NCBI GenBank assembly: GCA_964627535.1
Contig: CAZVJW010000011.1
Location: 23,796-87,795, forward strand
Source: UBA1447 sp964627535
Lineage (GTDB): Bacteria; Bacillota; Clostridia; Oscillospirales; Acutalibacteraceae
DNA: 64,000 bases
Direction: 5' to 3'
Shown: one piece after another, positions 1 through 8,677 of the stretch
Numbering within the stretch: position 1 is the stretch's first letter
Layout: each line of letters begins with the position of its first letter
Notes under the pieces: generated by a model
Told to the model about the DNA's origin: nothing
Seen by the model: only the letters and a program-made list of their open reading frames with translations
Databases searched by the model: none
Made by a program: the position numbers and the translations under genes

Positions 1-993
1 TACGAATTTGCCTTCGCGCCCGGCAAACGGGCTGTCGTTCACCAAGAAATTCATAGATATGGTTGGTTCGTCGATCTTTACGAAAGGGAGCCGCTCTACG
101 CATTCGGGGCTGCAGGCGGTTTCACCTATGTTAATGTCCGCAATGCCGGAAACGCAGATAAGGTCGCCCATCTTAGCGCTTTCAACTTCAACTCTGTGGA
201 GCCCCTCAAATTGATACAGACGTGAAATTTTTACATTTTCCACTGTTTCGTCGACTCTGCAGAGCACAACCTGCTGGCCTCTGGTCACAACGCCGCGCTC
301 CACCCTGCCAACTCCGATTCTGCCGATATAATCATCGTATTCAAGGCTTGAGAAGAGGATTTGGGTCGGGCCTTCAATGTCGCCCTCAGGGGGGCTTACA
401 TTAACCAAAATTGAGTCAAGAAGCGGGCGCATATCGCCCTCTGTCACATTTTCATCCAATGAGGAATAACCGTCCCTTGCCGAAGCGTAAACAACCGGGA
501 AATCCAGCTGGTCCTCCGCGGCGCCAAGCTCGATGAGCAGGTCCAGAACCTCATCGACCACCTCAGCCGGCCGTGCGCCGGGTCTGTCAACTTTGTTGAC
601 GACGACGACAACCTTCTTTTTAAGCCCGAGCGCCTTTTTTAATACAAAGCGGGTTTGGGGCATGCAGCCCTCAAAGGCGTCCACGAGCAGCAGAACGCCG
701 TCTACCATCATTAATATGCGTTCAACCTCACCGCCGAAATCGGCATGGCCGGGGGTGTCCACAATGTTGATTTTCACATCCTTGTAGTGTACCGCCGTGT
801 TTTTAGATAGAATGGTTATGCCGCGTTCACGCTCCAAATCGTTGGAATCCATGACGCGTTCGGTAATTTGCTCATTCGCGCGATAAATACCGCTTTGCTT
901 GAGCATTTCGTCAACCAGTGTAGTCTTGCCGTGGTCAACGTGCGCGATGATTGCGATGTTTCTGATGTCTGTTCTAAATGCCAAAAATTTCAC
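1..993 (-). CDS. typA: TypA/BipA translational GTPase, C-terminal part outside the window
   Basis: Ribosome-associated GTPase of the EF-G-like TypA/BipA family, linked in other bacteria to ribosome assembly and stress growth. The first 331 codons are present; the rest runs off the left edge. The G domain is intact: AHVDHGKT at residues 17-24 (P-loop), then DTPGHADF (G3) and NKVD (G4), followed by the start of domain II. The frame begins with a GTG at 993 and no ATG lies near, so GTG (or an in-frame TTG at 984) is the likely start. The purine-rich stretch upstream is a weak ribosome site. It lies 22 bp downstream of the sugar symporter on the same strand. The family assignment is secure; the start is less so. 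Confidence 0.93.
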   Translation of the reverse strand, partial: MKFLAFRTDIRNIAIIAHVDHGKTTLVDEMLKQSGIYRANEQITERVMDSNDLERERGITILSKNTAVHYKDVKINIVDTPGHADFGGEVERILMMVDGVLLLVDAFEGCMPQTRFVLKKALGLKKKVVVVVNKVDRPGARPAEVVDEVLDLLIELGAAEDQLDFPVVYASARDGYSSLDENVTEGDMRPLLDSILVNVSPPEGDIEGPTQILFSSLEYDDYIGRIGVGRVERGVVTRGQQVVLCRVDETVENVKISRLYQFEGLHRVEVESAKMGDLICVSGIADINIGETACSPECVERLPFVKIDEPTISMNFLVNDSPFAGREGKFV

Positions 994-1015
994 CCGTTTC
1001 AAAAATTTGAATCTA

Positions 1016-2494
1016 TTATTCGACCGAAATACCTTTTGCCGCTCTTTGCAGTTGAAGCTCTTCGGTTACAATCTGTTTTTTCTTGCCCGTTAGGTCATAA
1101 AAGAATATCGGTACCGCGCACAGTAAAAGTGAAAATGCCGGGATGATGGAAACTACTGAAAATATTCCGCTTCTTTGAAAGACGGACAATGAAGTAGCCG
1201 GAATAGAAGCAGCACCACCGACGATCTTGCTCAAATCAATATCCACTATTTTATACATTAAAACAATAAACGAGGTTGCAAACGCATTGCCTAATTTATT
1301 GACAAATGACTGGCAGGCGGAACCGATACCGGTTTCCCTGCGGCCTGTTTTCCACTCCATATAATCCAACGCATCTCCTATCATCGCGGAGGATACCACA
1401 TTGATGACACCTGCCGGTATACAGGAGATTACCAGGAACGGCACGCATGCCCAGAAATTATCGTATCCGACAAAATAAATTGTCATGCTTGAAACAAAAC
1501 CGATTAGGCAGGAAACGATTATCAGCTGTTTGTAACTGAATTTTTTAATAAGCTTGGGCATCACAATCATGGTACCGAACATTCCCACGGCTGTTGCAAG
1601 GGCAAAAACCAAACTAACCTTTGAGAGACTTGCCTGCAGGGCCTGGCTCTTATCCGCTTCGGTCAAACCGGTCATTGCCGGTCCTATATAAAACGAATAC
1701 CGCGCGACATGAATAGCGCCTGCCTGGAACATATATCTGCCGCAGGAAAGCACACCCATAATAAGCACAAGCATAAGCGGTTTATTGGTAAACAGAAGCT
1801 TCAGTGAGCCCGCTTCGCCTTTTTCACGCTTTTTTTGCGGGATGTTTACTCTTTCTTTCACATGAAAATAGGTGTTTGCGAAAAGTATGTTGCCGAGAAT
1901 CGAAGCAATCAATGCAATAACGATATATCTTGTTTTTTCAAGCTCGGTTCCGCTCAACCCGGTTTTCGAAAGAACCGGACCAAGAATCATAAAAATAGCC
2001 ATCGGTAATGCCGAGCCGATTCCGTTTGTTGTTCTGGCTATAGTAAAAGCCCTGCCTCTTTCAGACGGGTTGGGTGTCATGAGGTTTGGGATACTCCAAA
2101 ACGGGACATCGGACATCGTATAAATCATGCCCCAGAGCACATAGGTAACCGAAGCGTAAACCATTTTTGCGGTATTTGATATGTCCGGCGCAAAAAACAA
2201 AAGAGTGGTCAAAACAGCAATGGGAATCGGCGTCATCAGTAAATACGGTTTCATCTTGCCGTGTTTCAGATTCAACCTGTCGGCAATCATACCCATCATA
2301 GGGTCGTTTATTGCGTCCCAAATCCGCGCGAGCAGCATCAGCAGTAAGACGAATATCGGACCGAGCCCGAAAACATTGAGGTAGAAATCTGAAATGTAGG
2401 AGGACATAATGCCGTAAATCATACCTTGACCCAAGGCGCCGACAGACAGCATCCGGAACTCTTTTTTTCCTATGTAATTTTTGAGATTCTCCAC
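1016..2494 (-). CDS. GPH-family sugar:cation symporter (MFS superfamily)
   Basis: A 492-residue polytopic membrane protein of the glycoside-pentoside-hexuronide:cation symporter family (MelB-like). Evidence: about 12 hydrophobic segments, the early motif RIWDAINDPMMGMIAD matching the family's D-x-x-x-DP-x-x-G signature, and the cytosolic loop with a TGRRETGIGSA stretch. It should import a sugar or glycoside with Na+ or H+; the substrate cannot be read from sequence. It lies 17 bp downstream of the epimerase-like gene, probably in one transcript with it. It is a third, more divergent relative of the two tandem symporters at 10.2-13.2 kb. Confidence 0.88.
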   Translation of the reverse strand: MENLKNYIGKKEFRMLSVGALGQGMIYGIMSSYISDFYLNVFGLGPIFVLLLMLLARIWDAINDPMMGMIADRLNLKHGKMKPYLLMTPIPIAVLTTLLFFAPDISNTAKMVYASVTYVLWGMIYTMSDVPFWSIPNLMTPNPSERGRAFTIARTTNGIGSALPMAIFMILGPVLSKTGLSGTELEKTRYIVIALIASILGNILFANTYFHVKERVNIPQKKREKGEAGSLKLLFTNKPLMLVLIMGVLSCGRYMFQAGAIHVARYSFYIGPAMTGLTEADKSQALQASLSKVSLVFALATAVGMFGTMIVMPKLIKKFSYKQLIIVSCLIGFVSSMTIYFVGYDNFWACVPFLVISCIPAGVINVVSSAMIGDALDYMEWKTGRRETGIGSACQSFVNKLGNAFATSFIVLMYKIVDIDLSKIVGGAASIPATSLSVFQRSGIFSVVSIIPAFSLLLCAVPIFFYDLTGKKKQIVTEELQLQRAAKGISVE

Positions 2495-2511
2495 AAAAGA
2501 TCTCCTTAAAA

Positions 2512-3522
2512 TTATTCGCTCTTCATCTCAACAAGATTTTGCTTGCCCGTAAACGCGTCAACCGAAAGTTTGACGGAATCAAAAATTGCTGTTTTAATAT
2601 CGTCATCCGTCACACCGAGCTCAACGCTCCACTTTTTATCCATAAAGGTGTTCATGCACATAATTTCCGCAAGGTCCACCGGGTTCAGGCCGGGGTCGAT
2701 GCCTTTCTTCGCGTATTCCTTAATCATCGTCTTGCCGAAAAGCTTGAACATCCATTTTGCAATATGAACTATCTTGCGGTCCGGCTTGCCCATAGCAGCA
2801 TGCACAATGGTAAGGAACTCGTCCCATGTTAAATTGTAATAGCTGATGGGATAAGCATTGCCGCCTTTATTGCGTTCCGCCGCGCCGACGATGCTTTCGG
2901 CTACCTGCCGCACGGTCAGCATTGCTGTTCCGCCCTTGGGATACATGGTGACGACCGGCATTTTATAAAGCTGCTCGATTAGGATAACCCAAACAGGCTT
3001 GCGCCCGGGCTGCGTGCCGAAAATGTATGGCAGCTCCAAAACGGCAACGGACATTTTATCGTCCGCGAGCGCCAAAGCGGCTTCTTCCTGCGCGATGCGG
3101 CTGCGGATATACGGATGCTTTTCGGTCAGCTTCATTTCCGGGCGCTCTTTTGCGAAATACGCAAAGTAAGAACCGAGAATAACCGAGCTTGTAAGGCCGC
3201 AGTCTTTCGAGAGGCTGATCAGGCGCTTTACGGGGTTGATGTTATATTTTTCGTAATAGGAGTAGACAGGCGCCGGGAACTCGACTCTTTCGTCAATGCC
3301 CGCGGCAAAAACAAAGCAGTCACAGCCCGTCATCATGGCTTTAACCTCATCATCTGACATATCTAAATAATTGCCGTAAACAAGTTCCATTTCAGGGGGA
3401 ATCGGCGCACCTTCCGGCAGAGGAGGAAGGGCGATAGACTTGACCGAATGCCCTCTGTCAATAAAAATCTGCGCCGCCGCGCAACCCAAAAGACCCGTTC
3501 CGCCAATCATGAATACCTTCAT
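2512..3522 (-). CDS. NAD(P)-dependent epimerase/dehydratase family protein
   Basis: A 336-residue extended short-chain dehydrogenase. The N-terminus IGGTGLLGCAAAQIF carries the Rossmann glycine motif GxxGxxG at about residues 7-13. The catalytic Tyr-x-x-x-Lys is not obvious (a region with YIRSR occurs where it might be expected), so this may be an atypical or non-catalytic SDR of the NmrA/epimerase kind. Its product is unknown. Co-orientation and a 17-bp gap with the GPH symporter suggest a role in metabolism of an imported sugar derivative. The ATG at 3522 has an AGGAG-like site just upstream. Confidence 0.8.
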   Translation of the reverse strand: MKVFMIGGTGLLGCAAAQIFIDRGHSVKSIALPPLPEGAPIPPEMELVYGNYLDMSDDEVKAMMTGCDCFVFAAGIDERVEFPAPVYSYYEKYNINPVKRLISLSKDCGLTSSVILGSYFAYFAKERPEMKLTEKHPYIRSRIAQEEAALALADDKMSVAVLELPYIFGTQPGRKPVWVILIEQLYKMPVVTMYPKGGTAMLTVRQVAESIVGAAERNKGGNAYPISYYNLTWDEFLTIVHAAMGKPDRKIVHIAKWMFKLFGKTMIKEYAKKGIDPGLNPVDLAEIMCMNTFMDKKWSVELGVTDDDIKTAIFDSVKLSVDAFTGKQNLVEMKSE

Positions 3523-3634
3523 TAAAACATCTCCTTACATTTACAGTACATTATAGTTTAATTGTATATGGGTGAATAGTCAAGCGCTAATTTAAATAGG
3601 ACATAATTTAACAAGGAAACAAGAAAAATTTGCT

Positions 3635-3662
3635 TTGCATAAAATAAATATTAAGTTATAAT
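3635..3662 (+). promoter_or_regulatory. Predicted promoter for the MltG-like gene
   Basis: A -35-like TTGCAT at 3635-3640 and a perfect -10 TATAAT at 3657-3662 are separated by 16 bp, 33 bp before the predicted GTG start of the MltG-like gene. Consensus match only. Confidence 0.5.
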
Positions 3663-3694
3663 AATCAAACAACATAAGCAATGGAGGATAATTG

Positions 3695-4513
3695 GTGAAA
3701 TATAAATTATGTGCTGTTTCGGTACTTTTGATAAGCGTGATCTGCTTTTGCTCCTGCAAAGGTATTACGCCGTCGGATACACAGATGCAAGTAACCGCGC
3801 GCCCGACGGTGCGGGTGACTGTGCCGGAAGGTTATACCGTGTATCAAATTGCCAAGCTGCTTGAAGATAATCAGGTTTGCTCAAGAAATGATTTTTTAGC
3901 AGCCGTGAATTCCCCGCCGGAAGGCAACGACTTTGCCGCGGCAATTGCCAACGGCAGGGAGCGGCCTTTTTTGATGGAGGGTTATGCTTTCCCGGATACC
4001 TATGACTTTTATGTCGGGGAATCGGCTGAAAGCGCGTTAAACAGATTATTACGTAACATGAACAGCAAATTAACGGATGAGGATTATAACAGAGCCGGTG
4101 AATTGGGATACTCAATGGACCAAATAATCACAATAGCCTCGCTTATTCAAGCGGAGTCCGGCTTTAAGGATCAAGATGCCAAGGTGGCTTCCGTTTTGTA
4201 CAACCGTTTAGAAAGCAAAAACTTCCCGCACCTTGAATCCAATGTAACCTTCGAATATCTTGACAATTCGGTTGAATCGTTTATTACGGGAGGCAGAAAA
4301 AAATTCAACAGTTTTTACAACACCTATGTATGCCGCGGTTTGCCGGCGGGGCCGATATGCAACCCGGGTAGAAACGCCATTACCGCCGCGCTTTACCCGG
4401 CGGACACGGATTACTATTATTTTGTGACGGACAAGAACGGGAACTACTACTATTCGCACACCTACGCGCAGCATTTGGCCAACTGCAAAAAAGCCGGCGT
4501 CACAACCGGTTAA
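3695..4513 (+). CDS. MltG-like endolytic murein transglycosylase, lipoprotein
   Basis: YceG/MltG-type lytic transglycosylase that cleaves nascent glycan strands at the outer face of the membrane. The N-terminus VKYKLCAVSVLLISVI ends in a Cys-rich lipobox-like segment (ICFCSC), so this copy appears lipid-anchored instead of carrying the usual single transmembrane helix. A LysM-like VPEGYTVYQIAKLL segment precedes the catalytic domain. The Glu of LIQAES corresponds to the family catalytic glutamate, and the signatures NTYVCRGLPAGPICNPG and YYYFVT follow. At 272 residues it is short for the family. GTG 3695 is chosen over TTG 3692 because the GGAGG at 3684-3688 is better spaced. It stands alone on the plus strand. 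Confidence 0.87.
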   Translation: MKYKLCAVSVLLISVICFCSCKGITPSDTQMQVTARPTVRVTVPEGYTVYQIAKLLEDNQVCSRNDFLAAVNSPPEGNDFAAAIANGRERPFLMEGYAFPDTYDFYVGESAESALNRLLRNMNSKLTDEDYNRAGELGYSMDQIITIASLIQAESGFKDQDAKVASVLYNRLESKNFPHLESNVTFEYLDNSVESFITGGRKKFNSFYNTYVCRGLPAGPICNPGRNAITAALYPADTDYYYFVTDKNGNYYYSHTYAQHLANCKKAGVTTG

Positions 4514-4550
4514 TCCGGGTTATGAGTCGGCAAAAACAAAATTTTAGCGA

Positions 4551-6254
4551 TTATTGGTCTTGTTCTTTCAGCTTTTTCAAATCCGCCGCGCGGATATCGG
4601 TGCGTTTAATCTTGCCGCTGCTGGTTTTCGGCAGAGCCGCGGTAAATTCGACAATTCTCGGATATTTATAGGGAGCTGTGACTCGTTTAACGAGGTCTTG
4701 CAGCTCCTTTACCAATTCATCACTTGGCTCAAAGCCGCGGGCGAGAACCACCGTTGCCTTCACGACTTCGCCTCTCATCTGGTCCGGATAGGCGGTGACA
4801 GCGCACTCAAGTACGCAAGGGTGTTCCATCAAAGCGCTTTCCACCTCAAAGGGGCCGATGCGGTAGCCGGAGCATTTAATCACATCGTCATTGCGCCCGA
4901 CAAACCAGTAATATCCTTCCGCGTCGCGCCAAGCGGTGTCGCCGGTGTTGTAATTGCCGTTATGAAAGCTTTTCTCCATAGCCTCGTCGTCCAGCCAGTA
5001 TTCCCTGAAAAGACCGGTCGGATGATTCTCTTTCGCGTTCCTTATGCAGATGGAACCGACAATGCCGTCCTCGCAGTGATTGCCGTTTTCATCGAGCAGG
5101 TCAATGTCATAAATCGCCGCGGGCTTGCCCATGGAACCGGGACGGATTTTCATCCAGGGGAAGTTCGCAAGCATCACGGAGGATTCCGTCTGCCCGAAGC
5201 CTTCGTAAATCCGCAGACCGGTCAGGATTTCGATTTGCTTGAAAACCTCGGGGTTGAGTGGCTCGCCGGCAAGACTGGCATGCTCGATAAAGCTGAAATC
5301 GTAACCGGAAAGGTCTTCCTTAATTAAAAACCTGAACACCGTCGCGGGGCAGCAGAGTGTGACCGGGCGCAAGCGCATAATGGCGTCGAGCATACCCTTG
5401 GGGACGAACTTTTCCGTATCATAGGCGCCGATGGCGGCACCGCAAACCCATTGACCGTATATTTTACCCCAGGCAAACTTTGCCCAGCCGGAATCGGTCT
5501 GGGTAAGATGTACCTTGTTTTCCTGTACGCACTGCCAGTATTTGGCGGTGGCGATTTGGCCGAGCGCGGAGGAATAATCATGCCGTACCATTTTTGGCAT
5601 ACCGGTGGTGCCGGACGAAAAATAGAGCAAAGCGGAATCCGACGAAACGGTGCCTTCCACACCCTGCGGGCGCGGAAATTCCGGCGAATAGCTGCCAATC
5701 TCATTGCGGTAATCGATGGCACCCGGCACTGCTGAATCGCCGACAGTGGCGAAGGTGTGTACATTTTTGCATTTGGGCAGCACGGCAAAGGCGTTTTCAA
5801 TAATGTCTGCGTCATTGACCGTTACAAGCATCTGAACATTCGCGGCGGTAAGGCGGTATTCCAAATCCTTTTGTGTCAGCTGATAGGAGCCGGGAATGGC
5901 AACCGCACCCATTTTGTGCAGAGCGGCAATGGCAAACCAAACCTCCGGACGCTGCCTTAAAATCAGTAAAACCGTATCACCTTTTTTGATGCCCTGTGCC
6001 TTGAAAAAGTTGGCGGCGCGGTTGCTTTGCTCCTTCACATCTTGAAAGGTGAAGCGCTGCATGTCGCCTGCATCGTTTGTCCAGATAAGGGCAAGCTTTT
6101 CGGGTTCCGAATCCGCCCAGGCGTCAACGACATCATAACCGAAATTAAAGGTTTCGGGAACGTTTATTGTAAAGTTTTCCTTCATATCCTCATAGGACGT
6201 AAATTCAAAACGGGGGCAAAAGCGTTTAATGATTTCGTTCATCGCGATAACCAT
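4551..6254 (-). CDS. AMP-binding acyl-CoA synthetase (medium-chain-like)
   Basis: A 567-residue adenylate-forming acyl-CoA synthetase, which activates a carboxylic acid to an acyl-adenylate and then an acyl-CoA. The P-loop-like motif YFSSGTTGMPK, the YEGFGQTES motif, NTGDTAWRD and the C-terminal catalytic lysine in KTSSGKIKR are all present. Overall layout resembles the ACSM/acetate-CoA ligase-like group, so the substrate may be a short, medium or aromatic acid. Two in-frame starts exist: ATG 6254, almost touching a GGAGAGG, and ATG 6242, spaced about 12 bases from it. It lies 42 bp downstream of the HTH-cupin gene, a pairing often seen in Clostridia and suggestive of co-regulation. Confidence 0.88.
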   Translation of the reverse strand: MVIAMNEIIKRFCPRFEFTSYEDMKENFTINVPETFNFGYDVVDAWADSEPEKLALIWTNDAGDMQRFTFQDVKEQSNRAANFFKAQGIKKGDTVLLILRQRPEVWFAIAALHKMGAVAIPGSYQLTQKDLEYRLTAANVQMLVTVNDADIIENAFAVLPKCKNVHTFATVGDSAVPGAIDYRNEIGSYSPEFPRPQGVEGTVSSDSALLYFSSGTTGMPKMVRHDYSSALGQIATAKYWQCVQENKVHLTQTDSGWAKFAWGKIYGQWVCGAAIGAYDTEKFVPKGMLDAIMRLRPVTLCCPATVFRFLIKEDLSGYDFSFIEHASLAGEPLNPEVFKQIEILTGLRIYEGFGQTESSVMLANFPWMKIRPGSMGKPAAIYDIDLLDENGNHCEDGIVGSICIRNAKENHPTGLFREYWLDDEAMEKSFHNGNYNTGDTAWRDAEGYYWFVGRNDDVIKCSGYRIGPFEVESALMEHPCVLECAVTAYPDQMRGEVVKATVVLARGFEPSDELVKELQDLVKRVTAPYKYPRIVEFTAALPKTSSGKIKRTDIRAADLKKLKEQDQ

Positions 6255-6296
6255 TCCTCTCCATATTTGATATTTTGTGCGGTGTTCACAAACACA

Positions 6297-6845
6297 CTAT
6301 TCGTTGATAACGGTTAAAAATTTTGTGGTGCCGCCGACAGCCGCCTGGCCGTGAGGAAGGGAGGGGTTGAAATAAATGCTGTCCCCCGGGGTTAACATAA
6401 AAACATTTTTGCCGACGGTAACCTTCATGGTACCCTCCAAAACATAATTAAACTCCTGCCCGCAGTGAATAACCAGCGCCGGTTCGGTTTCCTTTTTTTC
6501 GAGGGTGACGAGCATCGGCTCCATGGAGCGGTTCATGAAATTGAACGCCAGGCTTTCAAAATGGTAACCCTTGTAGCGGTCAACGGAAACGCCGTCGCCC
6601 TTACGGACAACCGAGTAGGTGTTCATGCGCGGGGAATCGCCGGTGAGCAAAACGGTGGCGTCGGTATCGAGGAGAATCGCTATTTCGTAAAGGGTTCCTA
6701 TGGGGATATCCTTTTCGCCGGTTTCAAACTTGATATACTCATCAAGCTCTATACCCAGGTTATCCGCCATCATTTCGGTGGAAATGTCGAGAATTTCACG
6801 AAGTTCCTTTATCCTTTTTGGTATTTGCATAAGCTCGCTGTTCAT
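6297..6845 (-). CDS. XRE-family transcriptional regulator with C-terminal cupin domain
   Basis: A 182-residue two-domain regulator: an N-terminal helix-turn-helix of the XRE/Cro type (residues about 8-62, with LREILDISTEMMADNLGI and the DEYIKFETGEK second helix) and a C-terminal cupin barrel (about 105-180, with VIHCGQEFNYVLEGTM and PGDSIYFNPSLPHGQ). The His/Glu cupin residues suggest metal or small-molecule sensing. It is transcribed ahead of the acyl-CoA synthetase and is the obvious candidate to control it. An AAGGA ribosome site precedes ATG 6845. A palindromic repeat element starts 41 bp upstream, so its promoter lies in or beyond that element. Confidence 0.87.
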   Translation of the reverse strand: MNSELMQIPKRIKELREILDISTEMMADNLGIELDEYIKFETGEKDIPIGTLYEIAILLDTDATVLLTGDSPRMNTYSVVRKGDGVSVDRYKGYHFESLAFNFMNRSMEPMLVTLEKKETEPALVIHCGQEFNYVLEGTMKVTVGKNVFMLTPGDSIYFNPSLPHGQAAVGGTTKFLTVINE

Positions 6846-6885
6846 TAATATTCAGTCCTTTCTGTACAGTAGTGGGGCGGTTAAT

Positions 6886-7010
6886 TGTAGGGGACGGGTC
6901 ATCCGTCCCGTTTTGAATACAATTTGTAATATAAATTGAAATCTATGCCTGCAAAGCTTAACATTGATAGATTTTCCCTTTTTTTCGGGACGGAGGACCC
7001 GTCCCCTACA
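6886..7010. repeat. Palindromic element with 25-bp inverted arms, copy 1
   Basis: Left arm 6886-6910 and right arm 6986-7010 are inverted copies with one mismatch. Each arm begins TGTAGGGGACGG and is itself a small hairpin (GGGACGG pairing with CCGTCCC), so the 125-bp element can fold as two hairpins or one long stem. A second copy is at 25187-25280. The centre is AT-rich and partly similar between copies. It lies between the CofE-like gene and the HTH-cupin gene. No coding content. Confidence 0.85.
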
Positions 7011-7017
7011 GTTGAAT

Positions 7018-7722
7018 TTATTCAACCTTGCGCACGATGGCTATAGGTGTTTGTTCGGAAGTTTGCCCTAACGGATTATCCTCAAAAGCGGCTTTACATA
7101 GTTCAACATCTATATTTTTGTCGGAAATTCCGAGAACCTCTCTGCCTAAATCATTGGCATCCATAATAACGACGGGGAAGCCGGTATGCGCTTGAAGTTT
7201 TTCCGCAACACCGTCAGGATCTTTTGGCGCCAGTTTTGCGTAGTGGTTGTAAGGCGGCAGTGTATAATCGCAAGGGCCGTCAATCGCCCTACCTTTGTCA
7301 CCTACTATTCTATAAAAAATGCCGCGTACACCGAAAGGTTTTGTAACAGCAGAACAAAAAGCTGCAAGAAAAATTTTAGGCAGTCCGATATCCTGAATGG
7401 CGAGTTGCATGGTCCATGGGCTGCCGAGCCCTATTCCGTAAGGGGATTTATAGACAAATTTACAAAAGAAATAAGCAAGACGTGTTGGCTTTATGTCGTC
7501 AATATCAAAGGCTCTGCCTTGGCTTATCGCGACAATTTTTTCGCTGATAAATATCATGTCACCTTTTTGAAGATAAGCCTTAACATATTTATCCATAATA
7601 TCAGTCAAATTATCCCCGCTCATTACCACATGAGTTTTTATGGGATAACGGAGAAAATTTCCATATCCGGTAGAGATTTCCAGCTGTTTGTCCTCATTGG
7701 GTAATAGGGAGTTGATATCCAT
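7018..7722 (-). CDS. CofE-like F420-0:gamma-glutamyl ligase family protein
   Basis: A 234-residue protein resembling coenzyme F420-0:L-glutamate ligase (CofE). The line VKAYLQKGDMIFISEKIVAISQGR matches the family's conserved acidic-to-glycine stretch, and GIFYRIVGDKGRAIDG and VIMDANDLGREVLG follow. Clostridia that make no F420 carry such homologues, and no other F420 gene occurs here, so the substrate is probably a different gamma-glutamyl acceptor; this is inference. Transcribed alone on the minus strand from a promoter at 7763-7791, with AGGAG 11 bases before ATG. Confidence 0.77.
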   Translation of the reverse strand: MDINSLLPNEDKQLEISTGYGNFLRYPIKTHVVMSGDNLTDIMDKYVKAYLQKGDMIFISEKIVAISQGRAFDIDDIKPTRLAYFFCKFVYKSPYGIGLGSPWTMQLAIQDIGLPKIFLAAFCSAVTKPFGVRGIFYRIVGDKGRAIDGPCDYTLPPYNHYAKLAPKDPDGVAEKLQAHTGFPVVIMDANDLGREVLGISDKNIDVELCKAAFEDNPLGQTSEQTPIAIVRKVE

Positions 7723-7762
7723 AAATCTCGTGACTCCTTTAGAATCGATGTAATTTTTTAAT

Positions 7763-7791
7763 ATTTTACTCTAATGAAACCGATTTTGCAA
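7763..7791 (-). promoter_or_regulatory. Predicted promoter for the CofE-like gene
   Basis: On the minus strand, TTGCAA (7791-7786) and TAAAAT (7768-7763) are separated by exactly 17 bp, 40 bp before the ATG at 7722. Consensus match only. Confidence 0.5.
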
Positions 7792-7976
7792 GGATTACTG
7801 AGTTTTAAATGACATTCTCTTCGGATATTTTGTATTTAAAGGGATAACAGTCATGTTTTAAATGACTTTTTAAATTTATCTGTACTTGAAAATCTTATAA
7901 AAATTAAATTATTATGCAATAATCAATGAAATATGTTAAAAATATAGAATAAAATTCATAAATATTAAAATATTTG
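7792..7976. other. AT-rich divergent intergenic region
   Basis: The 320-bp gap between the CofE-like gene and the sigma factor gene is strongly AT-rich and holds one promoter on each strand (7763-7791 minus, 7977-8005 plus). I see no further gene, hairpin or repeat in it. Confidence 0.6.
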
Positions 7977-8005
7977 TTGACAAATATGGAATTGTGGCAT
8001 ATTAT
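7977..8005 (+). promoter_or_regulatory. Predicted promoter for the sigma-H-like gene
   Basis: Perfect -35 TTGACA at 7977-7982 and -10 TATTAT at 8000-8005 with 17-bp spacing, 37 bp before ATG 8043. One of the best promoter matches in the window. The start codon overlaps a GAGGTGAGC ribosome site region just upstream. Confidence 0.65.
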
Positions 8006-8042
8006 GAATGAGCGCAAATGTTTCTCCCCGTGAGGTGAGCTG

Positions 8043-8621
8043 ATGAGTGGTTTTAACAATGTGAAATCCGGTGACGAAAACCTTGTTTTGCTTGCCCAAA
8101 AAGGGGACAATGATGCGATGTCGGCCTTAATATCGGAGTTTGTACCTTTGGTCAAATCACGGGCAGCGGCTATGGCAGGCAATAATCTTGAAACAGACGA
8201 TTTGGCGCAGGAAGGCATGTTAGGCTTTCTAAATGCTGTTTACAGTTTTATGCAGGGCGGCGAAGCATCCTTCCGAACATATGCCGCCGTTTGTATTAGC
8301 AACCGGATCATTTCAGCCGTACGTTCACAGCTTAGCCGGAAAAATATGCCCTTGAATTTCAGCGTTTCGTTAAGCGATGATGAATACCTTGCGGAAGACA
8401 CTGAGGCTGATCCTCAAAACATTCTTTTAGCACAAGAAGAAACTGCCCGCCTTCTCAACATATTAAACGGGCAATTGTCAGGTTTCGAAAGAGCAGTTAT
8501 CAGACAATACCTTTCAGGCCTCAGTTACGAACAAACAGCAAAACGCTTGAGCGTAACAACCAAGGCGGTTGACAATGCGTTGCAAAGAGCAAAAAAGAAG
8601 CTTAAATCAACAGAAACATAA
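8043..8621 (+). CDS. RNA polymerase sigma factor, sigma-H-like (sigma-70 family)
   Basis: A 192-residue alternative sigma factor with region 2 (about residues 14-90, including LETDDLAQEGMLGFLNAVYSF and FRTYAAVCISNRIISAV) and region 4 (about 135-188, including LSYEQTAKRLSVTTKAVDNA, which is the helix-turn-helix). The arrangement and the C-terminal KAVDNALQRAKKKL resemble SigH of Bacillus and Clostridium, which starts the sporulation and transition-state programme; whether this organism sporulates cannot be judged here. It has its own strong promoter and is followed by the tRNA-like sequence and the zinc-ribbon gene. No anti-sigma gene is adjacent. Confidence 0.88.
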   Translation: MSGFNNVKSGDENLVLLAQKGDNDAMSALISEFVPLVKSRAAAMAGNNLETDDLAQEGMLGFLNAVYSFMQGGEASFRTYAAVCISNRIISAVRSQLSRKNMPLNFSVSLSDDEYLAEDTEADPQNILLAQEETARLLNILNGQLSGFERAVIRQYLSGLSYEQTAKRLSVTTKAVDNALQRAKKKLKSTET

Positions 8622-8677
8622 ACGTTGACTGCCTCGGCAGATATTCATTCCACTGACTACGGCCCATTAATTAAATA

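Noticed and set aside
4554..5327. 257-codon open frame opposite the acyl-CoA synthetase
   Set aside because: Antisense shadow of a conserved enzyme; the translation has no family features.
7018..7722. Evidence for F420 biosynthesis
   Set aside because: Only a CofE-like protein is present, with no cofC, cofD, cofG or cofH nearby, and such homologues occur in organisms without F420.
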